This document shows positions 46,034 through 54,430 of a DNA stretch of 64,000 bases, in pieces (position 1 is the stretch's first letter; each line of letters begins with the position of its first letter). A program made the position numbers and the translations under genes. This DNA comes from Ferrovum sp. JA12 (lineage in GTDB: Bacteria > Pseudomonadota > Gammaproteobacteria > Burkholderiales > Ferrovaceae): NCBI RefSeq assembly GCF_001431705.1, contig NZ_LJWX01000001.1, forward strand, positions 62,001 to 126,000, written 5' to 3'. Under the pieces are notes generated by a model. That model searched no databases and was not told the DNA's origin. It saw only the letters and a program-made list of their open reading frames with translations.

Positions 46034-47614
46034 TCAGATGCGCCGCTGCAGGCGCTCCCGCTCGGACATGCCGTAGAAGAAGGTCAGGTCGTCGAAACGA
46101 AAGCATTCGAAGTCGGCGCTGTTTTTGTTGCTGACGCGGATTTCCTGCTCGGGCAGGTCGAGCCGGGGCAGCAGGTAGTAGTCGAGCTCCTGGGTGTTGG
46201 CGGGATCGAGCCGGATGGCCACCGTGATGTCGGGGTGGCCGGTATCAAAGAGCCGCGCCGGATCGAATCGGATGCGCCAGCGCAGATGGCCCGTTGGGGT
46301 GGTTTGGCAGCGGGCCAGCACCAGGCTGATGACCAGCTCGTCGTTGAGGGTCAAGAGATCGGTCTTGGGATCACGCCGGATGTGGCCGCCCAGCTCGGCA
46401 ATGGTGTGCTCGGTGCGGGCGATGATTTCTGGGTGGAGCTGGCGCAGGCGGCGGTTGATTTCCAGGTGCTCGGTGCCGCCCGGTGGGCGGTAGCCAATCA
46501 GCTCGTAGGCGCGGATGAGGCTGCCAAAGCGCGAGGTGTACAGACTGGCCGAGGGGCCGTTGGCCACCTGGTCGATGATGAAACCCGACAGGCGACCGCA
46601 CTCGGCGTAGAGCGCCTTGAGGTGGTTGAGCAATTCCTCGTCCGTCAGCCGTTTGCTGCGCTCGGTCAGCACCTCCTGGGCGGCCAGAAAGGTGTCCAGC
46701 GGCACGATGCCTTCGAATGCGCCCTCCTTGCGGATCCACATCTCGGGCGGGTTATCGACGTGCTTTTTCTTGAGCTTGAAGGAGTGGCGGTTGTAGACGT
46801 TGTTGCCGATGTACTTCTCATTGGTCAGCACCTGACGCACCGTGCTGTAGGTCCAAGGGCAATCACGATCGGTGTAGATGGGGGTGTCGTTGAGGCGCTG
46901 GGCGATTTCAGACAGTGGCAAGTCGTCATCGACCAGCCAGCGGTAGATCTGGTTGACCGTGGCCACTTCCTGCGCCGGGCCCGGCACCAGGATCACCCGG
47001 TCGGTTTGCAGGCTTTTGTGCTCGCCGGGTTTCAAGGTGGCCTTGATGGCACCACTCTGATCAATCAGCACCCGGCGTAGGCCAAAGCCGGCCGGGCCGC
47101 CCTGGCGAAAGCCCAGTTCGATCAGGCGGCATTGGCCGGCGAAGACCTTGGCCGAGAGTTCGCGGCTGTATTCGCCGGCCATGGCGCGCTTGACACCCTT
47201 GACGATGGTGGAGACGGGCGAGCCATCGTTTTCAAACTGCTCGGCGACGTAGGCGACGCTGATGCCCTGGCGTTTGCAGATGTATTCGTAATAGGCCGAT
47301 TCGTCCGCGTCCTGAAACCGGCCCCAGCGGCTGACGTCGTAGACCAGGATCAGGTTGAAATCGGTGTTGCCCGATTCGACATCGGCAATCAGCTTTTGCA
47401 AGGAGGCGCGGCCACCGATGGACAAGCCGCTTTTGCCGTCGTCGGCATAGGTGCGCACGATCTCGATGCCCCGCTTGTCGGCGTACTCACGGATCTTGTC
47501 GGCCTGGTTGAGAGTGGAGTACTGCTGGTGTTCGGTGGACATGCGCACGTACTGGGCGGCGCGAAAGGCTCTGGTCTCGGGGTGGGGGGCGGTCGGGGTG
47601 TCAGTCAATGCCAT
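46034..47614 (-). CDS. Large serine recombinase, second in the window
   Basis: 526 residues. The catalytic domain has Ser26 in AQYVRMSTEHQQYSTLNQ, DDGKSGLSIGGRASLQKL and LVYDVSRWGRFQDAD. A recombinase domain follows around VATVNQIYRWLVDDDLPLSEI and VRQVLTNEKYIGNNVYNR. The C-terminal region lacks the expected Cys-rich zinc ribbon; only a few Cys are seen. This subfamily differs from the recombinases at 1 and 58275. It lies 94 bases upstream of the ParB pair on the same strand, a gene set that tends to travel together. Confidence 0.92.
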   Translation of the reverse strand: MALTDTPTAPHPETRAFRAAQYVRMSTEHQQYSTLNQADKIREYADKRGIEIVRTYADDGKSGLSIGGRASLQKLIADVESGNTDFNLILVYDVSRWGRFQDADESAYYEYICKRQGISVAYVAEQFENDGSPVSTIVKGVKRAMAGEYSRELSAKVFAGQCRLIELGFRQGGPAGFGLRRVLIDQSGAIKATLKPGEHKSLQTDRVILVPGPAQEVATVNQIYRWLVDDDLPLSEIAQRLNDTPIYTDRDCPWTYSTVRQVLTNEKYIGNNVYNRHSFKLKKKHVDNPPEMWIRKEGAFEGIVPLDTFLAAQEVLTERSKRLTDEELLNHLKALYAECGRLSGFIIDQVANGPSASLYTSRFGSLIRAYELIGYRPPGGTEHLEINRRLRQLHPEIIARTEHTIAELGGHIRRDPKTDLLTLNDELVISLVLARCQTTPTGHLRWRIRFDPARLFDTGHPDITVAIRLDPANTQELDYYLLPRLDLPEQEIRVSNKNSADFECFRFDDLTFFYGMSERERLQRRI

Positions 47615-47732
47615 GATCGGTTCGTCTTATTTGTGTGGGGCCATGTTGGCTTCGAAGGCCAAGCCGTATCAAGCTCATGTGGCGCTTACCGTCGAGATAA
47701 AGTGGCGCAGGCCGCTGAAGTGCGGTCATCCA

Positions 47733-48638
47733 TCACCCCACTTTGCGCAGACTGGCTGCGTCGAGGGTCATGGCCACGGGTTTGCTCAAGAGATCGAGCA
47801 GCACCATGGCGCGACCCTCGGCATCGTTCATCTGGTAGATCACCTCCAGCCCGGCAAAGGCGCCTTCGGTGATACGCACGCTGTCGCCATGGGCAAACAA
47901 GGTGGTCGGGGTGCCCTGCTGTGCGATTTCGCGTTCGCGCAGGGTAGCGATCAGGGCGTCATCGACCCGCGCGGGTCGGCTGCCGAAGCACACCAACTCG
48001 CTAACACCGACGGTGGAGCGGATCGGGCTCCAGCTCTGGCCTTGGCCTGATGTATCGAGCCGCACGAACAGGTAGCGCGCGAACATCGGTTCTTGTACGA
48101 CGGTCGGTTTGCGGCGGACGAGTTTTTCTGCCGCGAACATCGGCAAGTAGGATTCGTAGCCCTGACGAGCCAGGTTGGTCAGTGCCACCGATTCCTGCCG
48201 GGGTTTGCTGCGTACCAGGAACCAGGCCGATGTGTTGGGCGAGGAACCGCTGATGGGTGTTGGTGGGGTCACAGCGGTCGCGACGGTTACTGCCGCCGTC
48301 GGCACCGGTACCAGCTTGGCTGAAATCGAAGGCGGTAGTGGCTTTGGTTTCGGCCCCGACGCTGGAGCGGGCAACCCATCGGTTGGTGGCGGCGAACGCA
48401 GCAACTGCGCCATGGCGCGGATCAGCGGCAGCGGCCTTGCCGTGGCCAGCACCTGCTCGACCAGGGCCAGCATCTCGCGGCGCTCGTACGCCGCAATGTC
48501 TTCGACCTGGTAGCCGACCTGCAGGCCGGTCTGGGTGATGGCCAGGCCTTCGTCGGCATCGCGCAGTTTGTAGAGCGCCTGTACGGGCAAGCCGAGACGC
48601 TCAGCGGCTTGTGGCGAGGTTAGCAGGCGCGGGGCCAT
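47733..48638 (-). CDS. HTH-RfaH fusion protein
   Basis: 301 residues from the ATG at 48638; the in-frame extension to 48758 would start inside a terminator hairpin and is rejected. Residues 5-55 (LLTSPQAAERLGLPVQALYK, then QVGYQVEDIAAYERREM) resemble a MerR/excisionase-type HTH. Residues about 70-135 are a Pro/Ala/Val-rich linker. From about 138 a complete RfaH-like NGN plus C-terminal domain follows: WFLVRSKPRQESVALTNLAR, FARYLFVRLDTSGQGQSWSP and FAHGDSVRITEGAFAGLEVI. The C-terminal part closely parallels the free RfaH-like protein at 43421. A regulator that reads DNA through the HTH and modifies RNA polymerase through NGN is a reasonable inference. Confidence 0.85.
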   Translation of the reverse strand: MAPRLLTSPQAAERLGLPVQALYKLRDADEGLAITQTGLQVGYQVEDIAAYERREMLALVEQVLATARPLPLIRAMAQLLRSPPPTDGLPAPASGPKPKPLPPSISAKLVPVPTAAVTVATAVTPPTPISGSSPNTSAWFLVRSKPRQESVALTNLARQGYESYLPMFAAEKLVRRKPTVVQEPMFARYLFVRLDTSGQGQSWSPIRSTVGVSELVCFGSRPARVDDALIATLREREIAQQGTPTTLFAHGDSVRITEGAFAGLEVIYQMNDAEGRAMVLLDLLSKPVAMTLDAASLRKVG

Positions 48639-48740
48639 GGGGCGTGGGGCAAGGTGAACATGCCTCCATGAAGGCGCTGTTCGCGAGCAAAGCCAAGGCC
48701 ATCTGGCGGGTGTTGTGCAGATTTCTGGCGCACAAACGAC

Positions 48741-48795
48741 AAAAGACCCCGCCTTCACCAGCCACCCAAGAGGGAAGCCAATAAAGACGGGGTCT
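48741..48795 (-). terminator. Intrinsic terminator after the holin-like gene
   Basis: Arms AGACCCCG (48744-48751) and CGGGGTCT (48788-48795) with a long, itself structured loop, followed on the minus strand by TTTT. It separates the holin-like gene from the HTH-RfaH fusion gene and argues for the shorter start of the latter. Confidence 0.65.
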
Positions 48796-48837
48796 ATGGT
48801 TTGCTGTAGTTACGTTTGCTGCAGCCGCTGGCGTAGC

Positions 48838-49266
48838 CTACCTGGGCACGCCGCGCCACTTGTCGAAACTTCGCGCGCCGGTGTAGCCGAGGTAGCCTGC
48901 ACCAAAGAGCCACCACAAGCTCTCGGGCACGGCGTTGAGCAGCTTGGACAGGTTTTCGGCGGCCTGGAACACCTCAGCGGGCCACCAGATGCCGATGATG
49001 CTGCCGATCACCGACAGCAGGATCACGCCGTAGATCACGTACAGGAAGGTCGGGCGCGCCCGGCTGGTCCACGGGTCGGCTGAATTGGCTTCCGCCAGTA
49101 TGGCCGAGAGGCTCACCTGCATTTCCTGCAAGGCCTGCTGACCTTCAGCTTGAAACAAGGCGAGCTTGGCCTGCTCGCGCTGGGCCGGATCGGGAATCAG
49201 GCGGTCGATCAGTTTGGCGCCAGCTTCGAAGAGGCCGGGGGCGAGCGTTGTGAAGATCGGGCTCAT
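48838..49266 (-). CDS. Phage holin-like membrane protein (3TM holin type)
   Basis: 142 residues resembling the holin family found in prophages and gene-transfer agents (3TM type). An N-terminal amphipathic region (LFEAGAKLIDRLIPDPAQRE) is followed by hydrophobic segments FLYVIYGVILLSVIGSIIGIW and LWWLFGAGYLGYTGARSF. Known members make pores in the inner membrane for lysin release; no endolysin gene is beside it here. It is coupled by ATGA to the small protein upstream. Confidence 0.8.
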   Translation of the reverse strand: MSPIFTTLAPGLFEAGAKLIDRLIPDPAQREQAKLALFQAEGQQALQEMQVSLSAILAEANSADPWTSRARPTFLYVIYGVILLSVIGSIIGIWWPAEVFQAAENLSKLLNAVPESLWWLFGAGYLGYTGARSFDKWRGVPR

Positions 49267-49553
49267 TGCGGGCCTCCGAACAGTTTGATTTTGACGATGG
49301 TGCCGGCGAACAACGCCAGCACGAGACCCGTGACCAGCATCTTAACCAGCGTGAGACCGGCGGTTTTCTTGGCCTCGTTGAAGGCGTCGAGCAGATTCCT
49401 AAGCTCGCGGATGTCGTTTGCAGCATCCGGGCCATCCAGGCCGACATCGGACAAGGCGTGACGCGCCCCACGCTCGGCGGCGCGCTCCAGCAGCGTTTCA
49501 AATTCGTCATGGGGCATGACCACCATGCCATCCATCAGGTGGGGTTCGTTCAT
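49263..49553 (-). CDS. Small phage-type membrane-anchored protein (DUF6127-like)
   Basis: 96 residues from the ATG at 49553, with AAAGGAAAG upstream. N-terminal soluble part (MVVMPHDEFETLLERAAERG), helical middle, C-terminal membrane helix (LVKMLVTGLVLALFAGTIV). It resembles a small family found next to holins. A spanin-like or holin-accessory role is a guess from position. The stop overlaps the holin start. Confidence 0.65.
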   Translation of the reverse strand: MNEPHLMDGMVVMPHDEFETLLERAAERGARHALSDVGLDGPDAANDIRELRNLLDAFNEAKKTAGLTLVKMLVTGLVLALFAGTIVKIKLFGGPQ

Positions 49554-49564
49554 CTTCTTTCCTT

Positions 49565-50893
49565 TCAAATCTGGAGGGCGCTGCTATCGGCGCTATGCAC
49601 TGCCGGATGCTCGGCCACGCAGGTGATCTCCACCTGCTCGCCACGCGGGCGCACCGCGATCACCCGGGCCAGCAGGCTCCATTGCTCGGCCACCCCAAAG
49701 GCGAAATGGGTGCGCTCGGCCGACAGGCCGGTTTCGATAGGGATGTCGGGCAGGTCTGCGAAGACCACCTGCTGTGCATCACTGCCCGGCATCACCGCAT
49801 GCGGGCCGCTGACCCCGCCATCGCGTCGGCGCAGCGCCATGACATGTTCTTGCCCATCGACAAATGCGACCGGCTCGGACAGCGTGGCGGTGTGGGTGTC
49901 GGCATCCCAGGCAACGATCTCGCCGCCCGCGCCCCAACTGGGCATGTCATGGGCAATGGCGATCAGATCGCCATAGGTGGGAATCAGGCCTTCGAGCTCG
50001 GTGCGCAAGGTGATGATGCGACGGCGGTAGCGGTTGGCCGCCGCCAGATACAGGCCTTCGCGCACCGCATGGGATTCGGTGGTGCAACCAAAGAGCCGCA
50101 GCTTGGCCGGATTGGTGCTGCTGGAGCCCGGCAGGCTCACCGTCACTTCATCGGGCTTCCAGGTGCGACTGCTGAAGAACTCCACCGTCACCGCGTCCGC
50201 AGTCTCTTCGCCCGGCATCACGTACTGGATCTTGAGGCTGTTCTTGACGATGTTGCGCGGACTGAAGAGCGCCACGGGCAGTAACCGGGCTTCGTCCCGC
50301 ACTAGGCGCACAATGCCGCCTTGCAGGAAAGGCACCGCCCGACCGCAGCGGGCGACCCGGGTCAGCGCCTCCCAGACCGTGACTTGCTGGTCAAACACAC
50401 CATCGAACTGGTCACCCCGACCGGCCCAGACCTGATCGAGTTGGGCCAAGGCGGAGAGATCGATCCGGGCATCCGGCAGTTTGGCGCCGTAGCTGGCCCG
50501 TAGGATGTCGGCAAAAGCCCAGGCGATCGATCGGGTCGGGACAGGCATGGACCAACCAGAGTCCGCCGACCAGACCGGCAGCTTGCGCGTGACAATGCAG
50601 TTGATGAGCCGACTGGAGCGCTGCGACAGGTTGTCGGTGGCGCGCATGCGGATGGCGAGCAGTGTGACGTTGTCAGGGAAAGTAACGCCGCCGGCCAGAT
50701 AGCCCCGGGCCTCGCCCCAGCGCACTTCGTGCCCGGCGCGTGAGTTGGTGTCTTTCCCATCGAGCCGCGTGGCACGCACTTCGTATCGCCCTGCAGCGAC
50801 GGGATAAAGGTAGGTGCGCCGCTGCGGTGTAGTGGTGGCAGCGGTCAGGCTCTCATTGCCCAGCGTGACCCAGTCGTTCAGTGGATGGGGTAT
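49565..50893 (-). pseudogene. Truncated phage tail tip protein (J-like), N-terminus lost
   Basis: About 440 codons of a host-specificity/tail tip protein. The frame begins directly after the stop of the exonuclease gene and reads homologous-looking tail sequence (LNDWVTLGNESLTAATTT, then YEVRATRLDGKDTN) before any good start; the first start codon is a GTG at 50779. Further blocks are IAWAFADILRASYGAKLPD and FDQQVTVWEALTRVARCGRA. The C-terminus (VEITCVAEHPAVHSADSS) looks natural. Full-length J proteins are usually around 1000 residues or more, so over half is missing. It is a relic of a prophage morphogenesis region. Confidence 0.75.
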
Positions 50894-51631
50894 TCATGTG
50901 GGATTCCTCCAGCAGCGGTCCTGCCAGGCGCACATACGGCATTCGAAGTGGGTCGGGTCATTGAAGCTGCGTGGCAGCAACTCACCTGCCTCGGTGGCGG
51001 TGATGACCTTGACGGCCCGATCCGACATGCGCTGCGCCAACGCAGGATCAAAGGGCACGAGCTCTGTGTAGACCTCCATGGTGTCGGCGTTGAGCGCCGT
51101 GAAGATGGCCGGATGCTCGTGCAGTTCGAGATAGGCTTGATAGACGGCGACTTGCGCCGCGTAGACTGGCTTGGAAACGGCCAGCTTGTGTTTGTCGAGG
51201 TCTCGCCAGGATTTGTTGCCCAGGCACTTGCACTCCCACAGGGCGGGATAAGCAAAACCCTCGGGACCACCGACGATCACGCCATCGACGTGGCCCTTGA
51301 GGCGCCCATCGGCAGCCGAGAAGCCAAACTGGTTTCCGTCTGCCTTGCGGGTGCGCAGATCAAACCCGGCCTCGCGCAGCCAGCTGACCATGCAGTCCTC
51401 CATCACATGGCCACGCTCGAAGATGCGCAGCATGCGCCCCTCCAAGTGACGGCCACTGTCGATGGGGGCCTTGGCGAACTCGTATTGAAGCGCCCGCTCG
51501 CAGGCCACGCCCAGGCGCGAGGCACCGAGGTAGTCACGCGCAGGCTGTGCCTCCCGGCTGCGCTGCATGCCGGCGTCGATCAGTTCGGTGAGCTGGCCTG
51601 AGACGCTGGCCGAAGAGTTGAAGTCCATCAT
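50894..51631 (-). CDS. PD-(D/E)XK exonuclease, Fe-S cluster type
   Basis: About 245 residues from the ATG at 51631 (overlapping the upstream stop; the ATG at 51628 is an alternative). Nuclease motif: HVDGVIVGGPEGFAYPALWECKCLG (Asp, then Glu-Cys-Lys). A Cys in LGVACERALQ, with the C-terminal cluster FECRMCAWQDRCW, suggests an AddB/Cas4-like iron-sulphur site. With the Sak4-like and ssDNA-binding-like genes upstream it completes a phage recombination cassette. The reading frame continues past its TGA into the tail-protein relic. Confidence 0.82.
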   Translation of the reverse strand: MMDFNSSASVSGQLTELIDAGMQRSREAQPARDYLGASRLGVACERALQYEFAKAPIDSGRHLEGRMLRIFERGHVMEDCMVSWLREAGFDLRTRKADGNQFGFSAADGRLKGHVDGVIVGGPEGFAYPALWECKCLGNKSWRDLDKHKLAVSKPVYAAQVAVYQAYLELHEHPAIFTALNADTMEVYTELVPFDPALAQRMSDRAVKVITATEAGELLPRSFNDPTHFECRMCAWQDRCWRNPT

Positions 51632-52107
51632 GGCTTCGCCCCCTTCGGTTCTTCCCAAGGCAAGTCGTCCTCCAGGTCGGCGAACGGATGGGCCAGCGGA
51701 TCCGGGGCGGGTCGCATACCGCGCACCGGGGGGTACTTGCTGGCCTCGTGGTGCGCGGCCATGGCATCCGTGTAGCCAGTGACGATGGCGTCGATCACCC
51801 GCAGGGCTTCGGCCTCGGAGTAGTCACCCAGGGGTTTGGCAAAGCCGATCGCACCGGCAGCCTCGCCGAAGGCTTTGAGGCACTGGCGCATGGCGGCGCG
51901 TTCGATGTCAGAGGCGTCGATCATCTTGACCTCCTTGCCGAACTTCTGGCCATCCGCCCAGTGGCCGTACATGCGATGGAACGCGTCCTGGCAGCGGCGG
52001 GAACAAAACACCCAATCGATGGGGTAGCGCCGGGGGTTGCCGATGCCATGCCGGTTGTCGGTATGGCCGTACCCCCGGGCCTGTCGGGAACAGACCCAGC
52101 ATTTCAT
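51628..52107 (-). CDS. Small zinc-finger phage protein (DUF6511-like)
   Basis: 159 residues. The N-terminus has Cys pairs in MKCWVCSRQARGYGH and WVFCSRRCQDAFH, a zinc-binding layout that I associate with DUF6511 phage proteins. The rest is helical (IDASDIERAAMRQCLKAFGEAAG), ending in a Pro-rich tail. It lies between the ssDNA-binding-like and exonuclease genes, so a role in phage DNA metabolism is probable. Not functionally characterised. Confidence 0.7.
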   Translation of the reverse strand: MKCWVCSRQARGYGHTDNRHGIGNPRRYPIDWVFCSRRCQDAFHRMYGHWADGQKFGKEVKMIDASDIERAAMRQCLKAFGEAAGAIGFAKPLGDYSEAEALRVIDAIVTGYTDAMAAHHEASKYPPVRGMRPAPDPLAHPFADLEDDLPWEEPKGAKP

Positions 52108-52116
52108 TCACCCCCC

Positions 52117-52758
52117 TCACTGCGCCCAGGCCGGCTTCCCGGACACTGCCGGGCGCCCAGCCGCCGCGGGCGGGACTGTGGTTGGGACCGTGGATGGATG
52201 TGCGGTTGGGACTGCGGTCGGGGTCCCGACGGTGCGGTTGGGGATGAACTCTGCGCCAGCCATCAGGGCCGAGTACTCAGGCTCGCCCGGCTCGACGGCC
52301 ATCTTGACCACGTTCTTCAATTCGCCACGACCGTCTTTTTCGATATCGATGCGGGCGATGAACTCCAGGCCATCGAGTTCATGAAAGCCCTGGATGCGGC
52401 GGGCGGCTGCGGCCTGCGGCGAGTTGTCGTCGGGGCGGACGTTGCGGGCCGAGTTCAGTGCAGCGCGCACGAAGGTGCGCCCCATGTTGCCCCAGGTCGG
52501 GCCCTTGGGACTTTGCAGGCCTATGTTGGACCAGAGCTTGCGTTTGGCAAATTCGCCCTCAAGCACCACGAACTCGCAGGCCAAGAAGATGCTGCCGGTC
52601 TCAAAGCTCTGGGTGGCATAGCCACCGACCCAGCCTTGGCTCGGATCGTCATAGCCACCGGGCTTGACGGTCATGCGAACCTTGGCCACGGTGCCTTTAG
52701 GGATGAGGTCAAAGGATTGCTGTTGTTCAGCGTCGTTGAAATCGTTCCAGGCGGACAT
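52117..52758 (-). CDS. Phage single-stranded DNA-binding-like protein
   Basis: 213 residues. It starts MSAWNDFNDAEQQQSFDLIP, with strands in an OB-fold-like order (GTVAKVRMTVKPGG, FLACEFVVLEGEFAKRKLW). It ends in a low-complexity Pro/Thr/Val tail (TAVPTAHPSTVPTTVPPAAA) typical of flexible SSB tails. It follows the Sak4-like ATPase by three bases. The fold call is by pattern and operon position only. Confidence 0.68.
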   Translation of the reverse strand: MSAWNDFNDAEQQQSFDLIPKGTVAKVRMTVKPGGYDDPSQGWVGGYATQSFETGSIFLACEFVVLEGEFAKRKLWSNIGLQSPKGPTWGNMGRTFVRAALNSARNVRPDDNSPQAAAARRIQGFHELDGLEFIARIDIEKDGRGELKNVVKMAVEPGEPEYSALMAGAEFIPNRTVGTPTAVPTAHPSTVPTTVPPAAAGRPAVSGKPAWAQ

Positions 52759-52761
52759 GAA

Positions 52762-53601
52762 TTACTCCTTGGGTGTTTGGGATGTGAAAACCGGATGGGA
52801 TGGACGGGTGGCGGCGGCGCACTTGTCGATGAGCGCGCGCAGGTTGGGCGGCTCCTGCAGATCGAGCTGGCCGGAGCGGTCCTTGGCGGGGTAGCCGTAG
52901 GGGTTGAGCGTTTGGGTGATGAAGGCGCGGTAGCTGCTGCCATCCTCAGCCTTGATCTCGGCCAGCGTCACCACCTCGTCGACGATGCCAGGCAGTTCGG
53001 CGGCGGTCTTGGAGCCCTCGATCTGCGGCACGAACACCTTGCGGTTGAAATCGTCGAGCTTCTCGTCGAGGATGGCGACGAACACCACGTGCTTGCCCCG
53101 GGCGTGCTGCAGGTGGGTCAATGCGGTGAGCATTTCTTGACCCAGGAGGCCATAGGCCCCGCGGGTGTCAGGCTTGCCCGTACGCTCGGACAGCGCCTGC
53201 GGCTGGACCTTGGCCCAGATCAGTGCCAGGCGTGCCAGCACCGTGATGCTGTCGACGAAGTAGGTGTCGTACTTGGCCAGTTGGGCCGGGTCACCGTAGC
53301 GCTCGCACACATGGTCGAAATGAGCCTTGGAATACGGCGCGTCTGCCGGCAGTGCTGGGTTAGGGCCCGCCAGAAAGACAACCAGATCGCGGAACTCGGG
53401 CCAGGTGGCGGGACGCACGCAGTCGCCATGCCAGTCCTTGACCGCGAGATCGCCGGCCTCCAAATCGACGAACAGCGTGCGGTCCTCAGGCAGGGTCTTG
53501 AGCTGGGTGGTTTTGCCAATGCCGGACTTGCCCAGCAGCACCAGTTTGACCCCTTGCTTTTCTGCCAAGCGCTGGGATGCGGAGATGATTGGAAGTGCCA
53601 T
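52762..53601 (-). CDS. Sak4-like RecA-type ATPase (phage single-strand annealing)
   Basis: 279 residues from the ATG at 53601. Walker A is LVLLGKSGIGKTTQLKTLPE; a Walker B-like region lies in YDTYFVDSITVLARLAL. QHARGKHVVFVAILDEKLDD follows in RecA-fold order. This AAA_24/Sak4 group supports homologous recombination in phages together with SSB and an exonuclease, both encoded just downstream. It is coupled to the upstream gene of unknown function. Confidence 0.82.
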   Translation of the reverse strand: MALPIISASQRLAEKQGVKLVLLGKSGIGKTTQLKTLPEDRTLFVDLEAGDLAVKDWHGDCVRPATWPEFRDLVVFLAGPNPALPADAPYSKAHFDHVCERYGDPAQLAKYDTYFVDSITVLARLALIWAKVQPQALSERTGKPDTRGAYGLLGQEMLTALTHLQHARGKHVVFVAILDEKLDDFNRKVFVPQIEGSKTAAELPGIVDEVVTLAEIKAEDGSSYRAFITQTLNPYGYPAKDRSGQLDLQEPPNLRALIDKCAAATRPSHPVFTSQTPKE

Positions 53602-54083
53602 CACACGCCTCCCTCGTCACGGCTGAGCTCAAAGGTGGCCTTGCCTGCCTCGACCGTGCGGGCATCGGCAAACTGCTGCTGCAGCGCCGGTGGCCAGTTG
53701 GTGTAGCGGGACTCGGGCACCGCCAGCTTGACGTCGAGGTAGCTTTCGACGGCTTCGCCGGACGCGACGATGCGCTCGGCAATGGCCTTGAGCTTCTTCT
53801 GATCCCAGGACACCTTCTTGGGCAGCTCGAACTTCACGTGCAGTCCGTCAGCCTTGAGGTGGGCGGTACCGAAATCGCGTCCGGTATCGCGCAGGGCTTC
53901 ACGCCCCTGGGCACCGAAACGCTGATCCAGGGCAGCATCCACCTTGGTGCGTGCGCACTTGAGCCAGGCGATGGCCTGATCCAGGTTGGTGTCGACCTCG
54001 TAGAGTTGCTGGGTCGGCAGGCTGGCCAGTTGGGCGGTCGACATCTCGGCGATGTCGGCTGGGAAGATGGACAAATCGTTCAT
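53601..54083 (-). CDS. Unknown protein at the head of the recombination cassette
   Basis: 160 residues from the ATG at 54083, with GGGAGG five bases upstream. No recognised family. N-terminal helices (LPTQQLYEVDTNLDQAIAW) contain a DALDQRFG-like stretch; the middle has LHVKFELPKKVSWDQKKLKA. It is soluble and charged. It overlaps the Sak4-like gene and follows the HTH gene by 11 bases, so it is transcribed with the cassette. It may be a phage DNA-metabolism protein. Confidence 0.7.
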   Translation of the reverse strand: MNDLSIFPADIAEMSTAQLASLPTQQLYEVDTNLDQAIAWLKCARTKVDAALDQRFGAQGREALRDTGRDFGTAHLKADGLHVKFELPKKVSWDQKKLKAIAERIVASGEAVESYLDVKLAVPESRYTNWPPALQQQFADARTVEAGKATFELSRDEGGV

Positions 54084-54094
54084 GACCACCTCCC

Positions 54095-54358
54095 TCAGGC
54101 CATCACGCGTTCAGCGGTCGACTCGTGCAGCGCGCTGTACTCGAAGTCGAGAATGGCTTCCAGCGGATAGCTGACCCGCTTGGAGAGCTTGAGGTAACGA
54201 GGGCCACGACCCTCGCTGCGCCAGCGTTGCAGTGTCTTGGGGCTGACACCCCAGCGCTGTGCCAGCTCGTTTTCGTTCAGGACCCGGCGATCGCCAGGTG
54301 CCAGGGTGTTGATCGCCGGGTAGGACGACCGGGTTTGGGGGCTTGCCGTAGCGGCCAT
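54095..54358 (-). CDS. Small HTH protein (AlpA/excisionase-like)
   Basis: 87 residues. HTH_17-type domain VLNENELAQRWGVSPKTLQRW followed by a basic wing (GPRYLKLSKRVSYPLEAIL). AAGGAG lies eight bases before the ATG. Closely related to the first half of the double-HTH protein at 7934. First gene of the phage-like operon running to 49.5 kb, so likely its regulator. An inverted repeat upstream (54431-54466) may be its binding site. Confidence 0.83.
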   Translation of the reverse strand: MAATASPQTRSSYPAINTLAPGDRRVLNENELAQRWGVSPKTLQRWRSEGRGPRYLKLSKRVSYPLEAILDFEYSALHESTAERVMA

Positions 54359-54430
54359 GAGACTCTCCTTTGAGGCTGTTGAGGAACAGGTGTCATTGGA
54401 GAATTCGGGTGGCGAACTTACGAGGGAGCG

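Noticed and set aside
44676-46134. Plus-strand open frames of 77 to 334 codons in the ParB region.
   Set aside because: They are antisense to the two ParB genes, whose ParB motifs and ATGA overlap leave no doubt on the coding strand.
46484-46494. A second GGCGGTAGC word on the plus strand.
   Set aside because: It is inside the recombinase gene on the antisense strand and lacks the TG end of ops; probably coincidence.
50020-50032. A plus-strand GGCGGTAGCGG sequence resembling an ops element.
   Set aside because: It lies antisense inside the tail-protein relic, differs from the ops core at its 3' part, and no plus-strand operon follows.
51688-53706. A 672-codon open frame on the plus strand.
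   Set aside because: It is antisense to five well-supported minus-strand genes with ribosome sites and coupled overlaps; long shadows are expected in GC-rich DNA.
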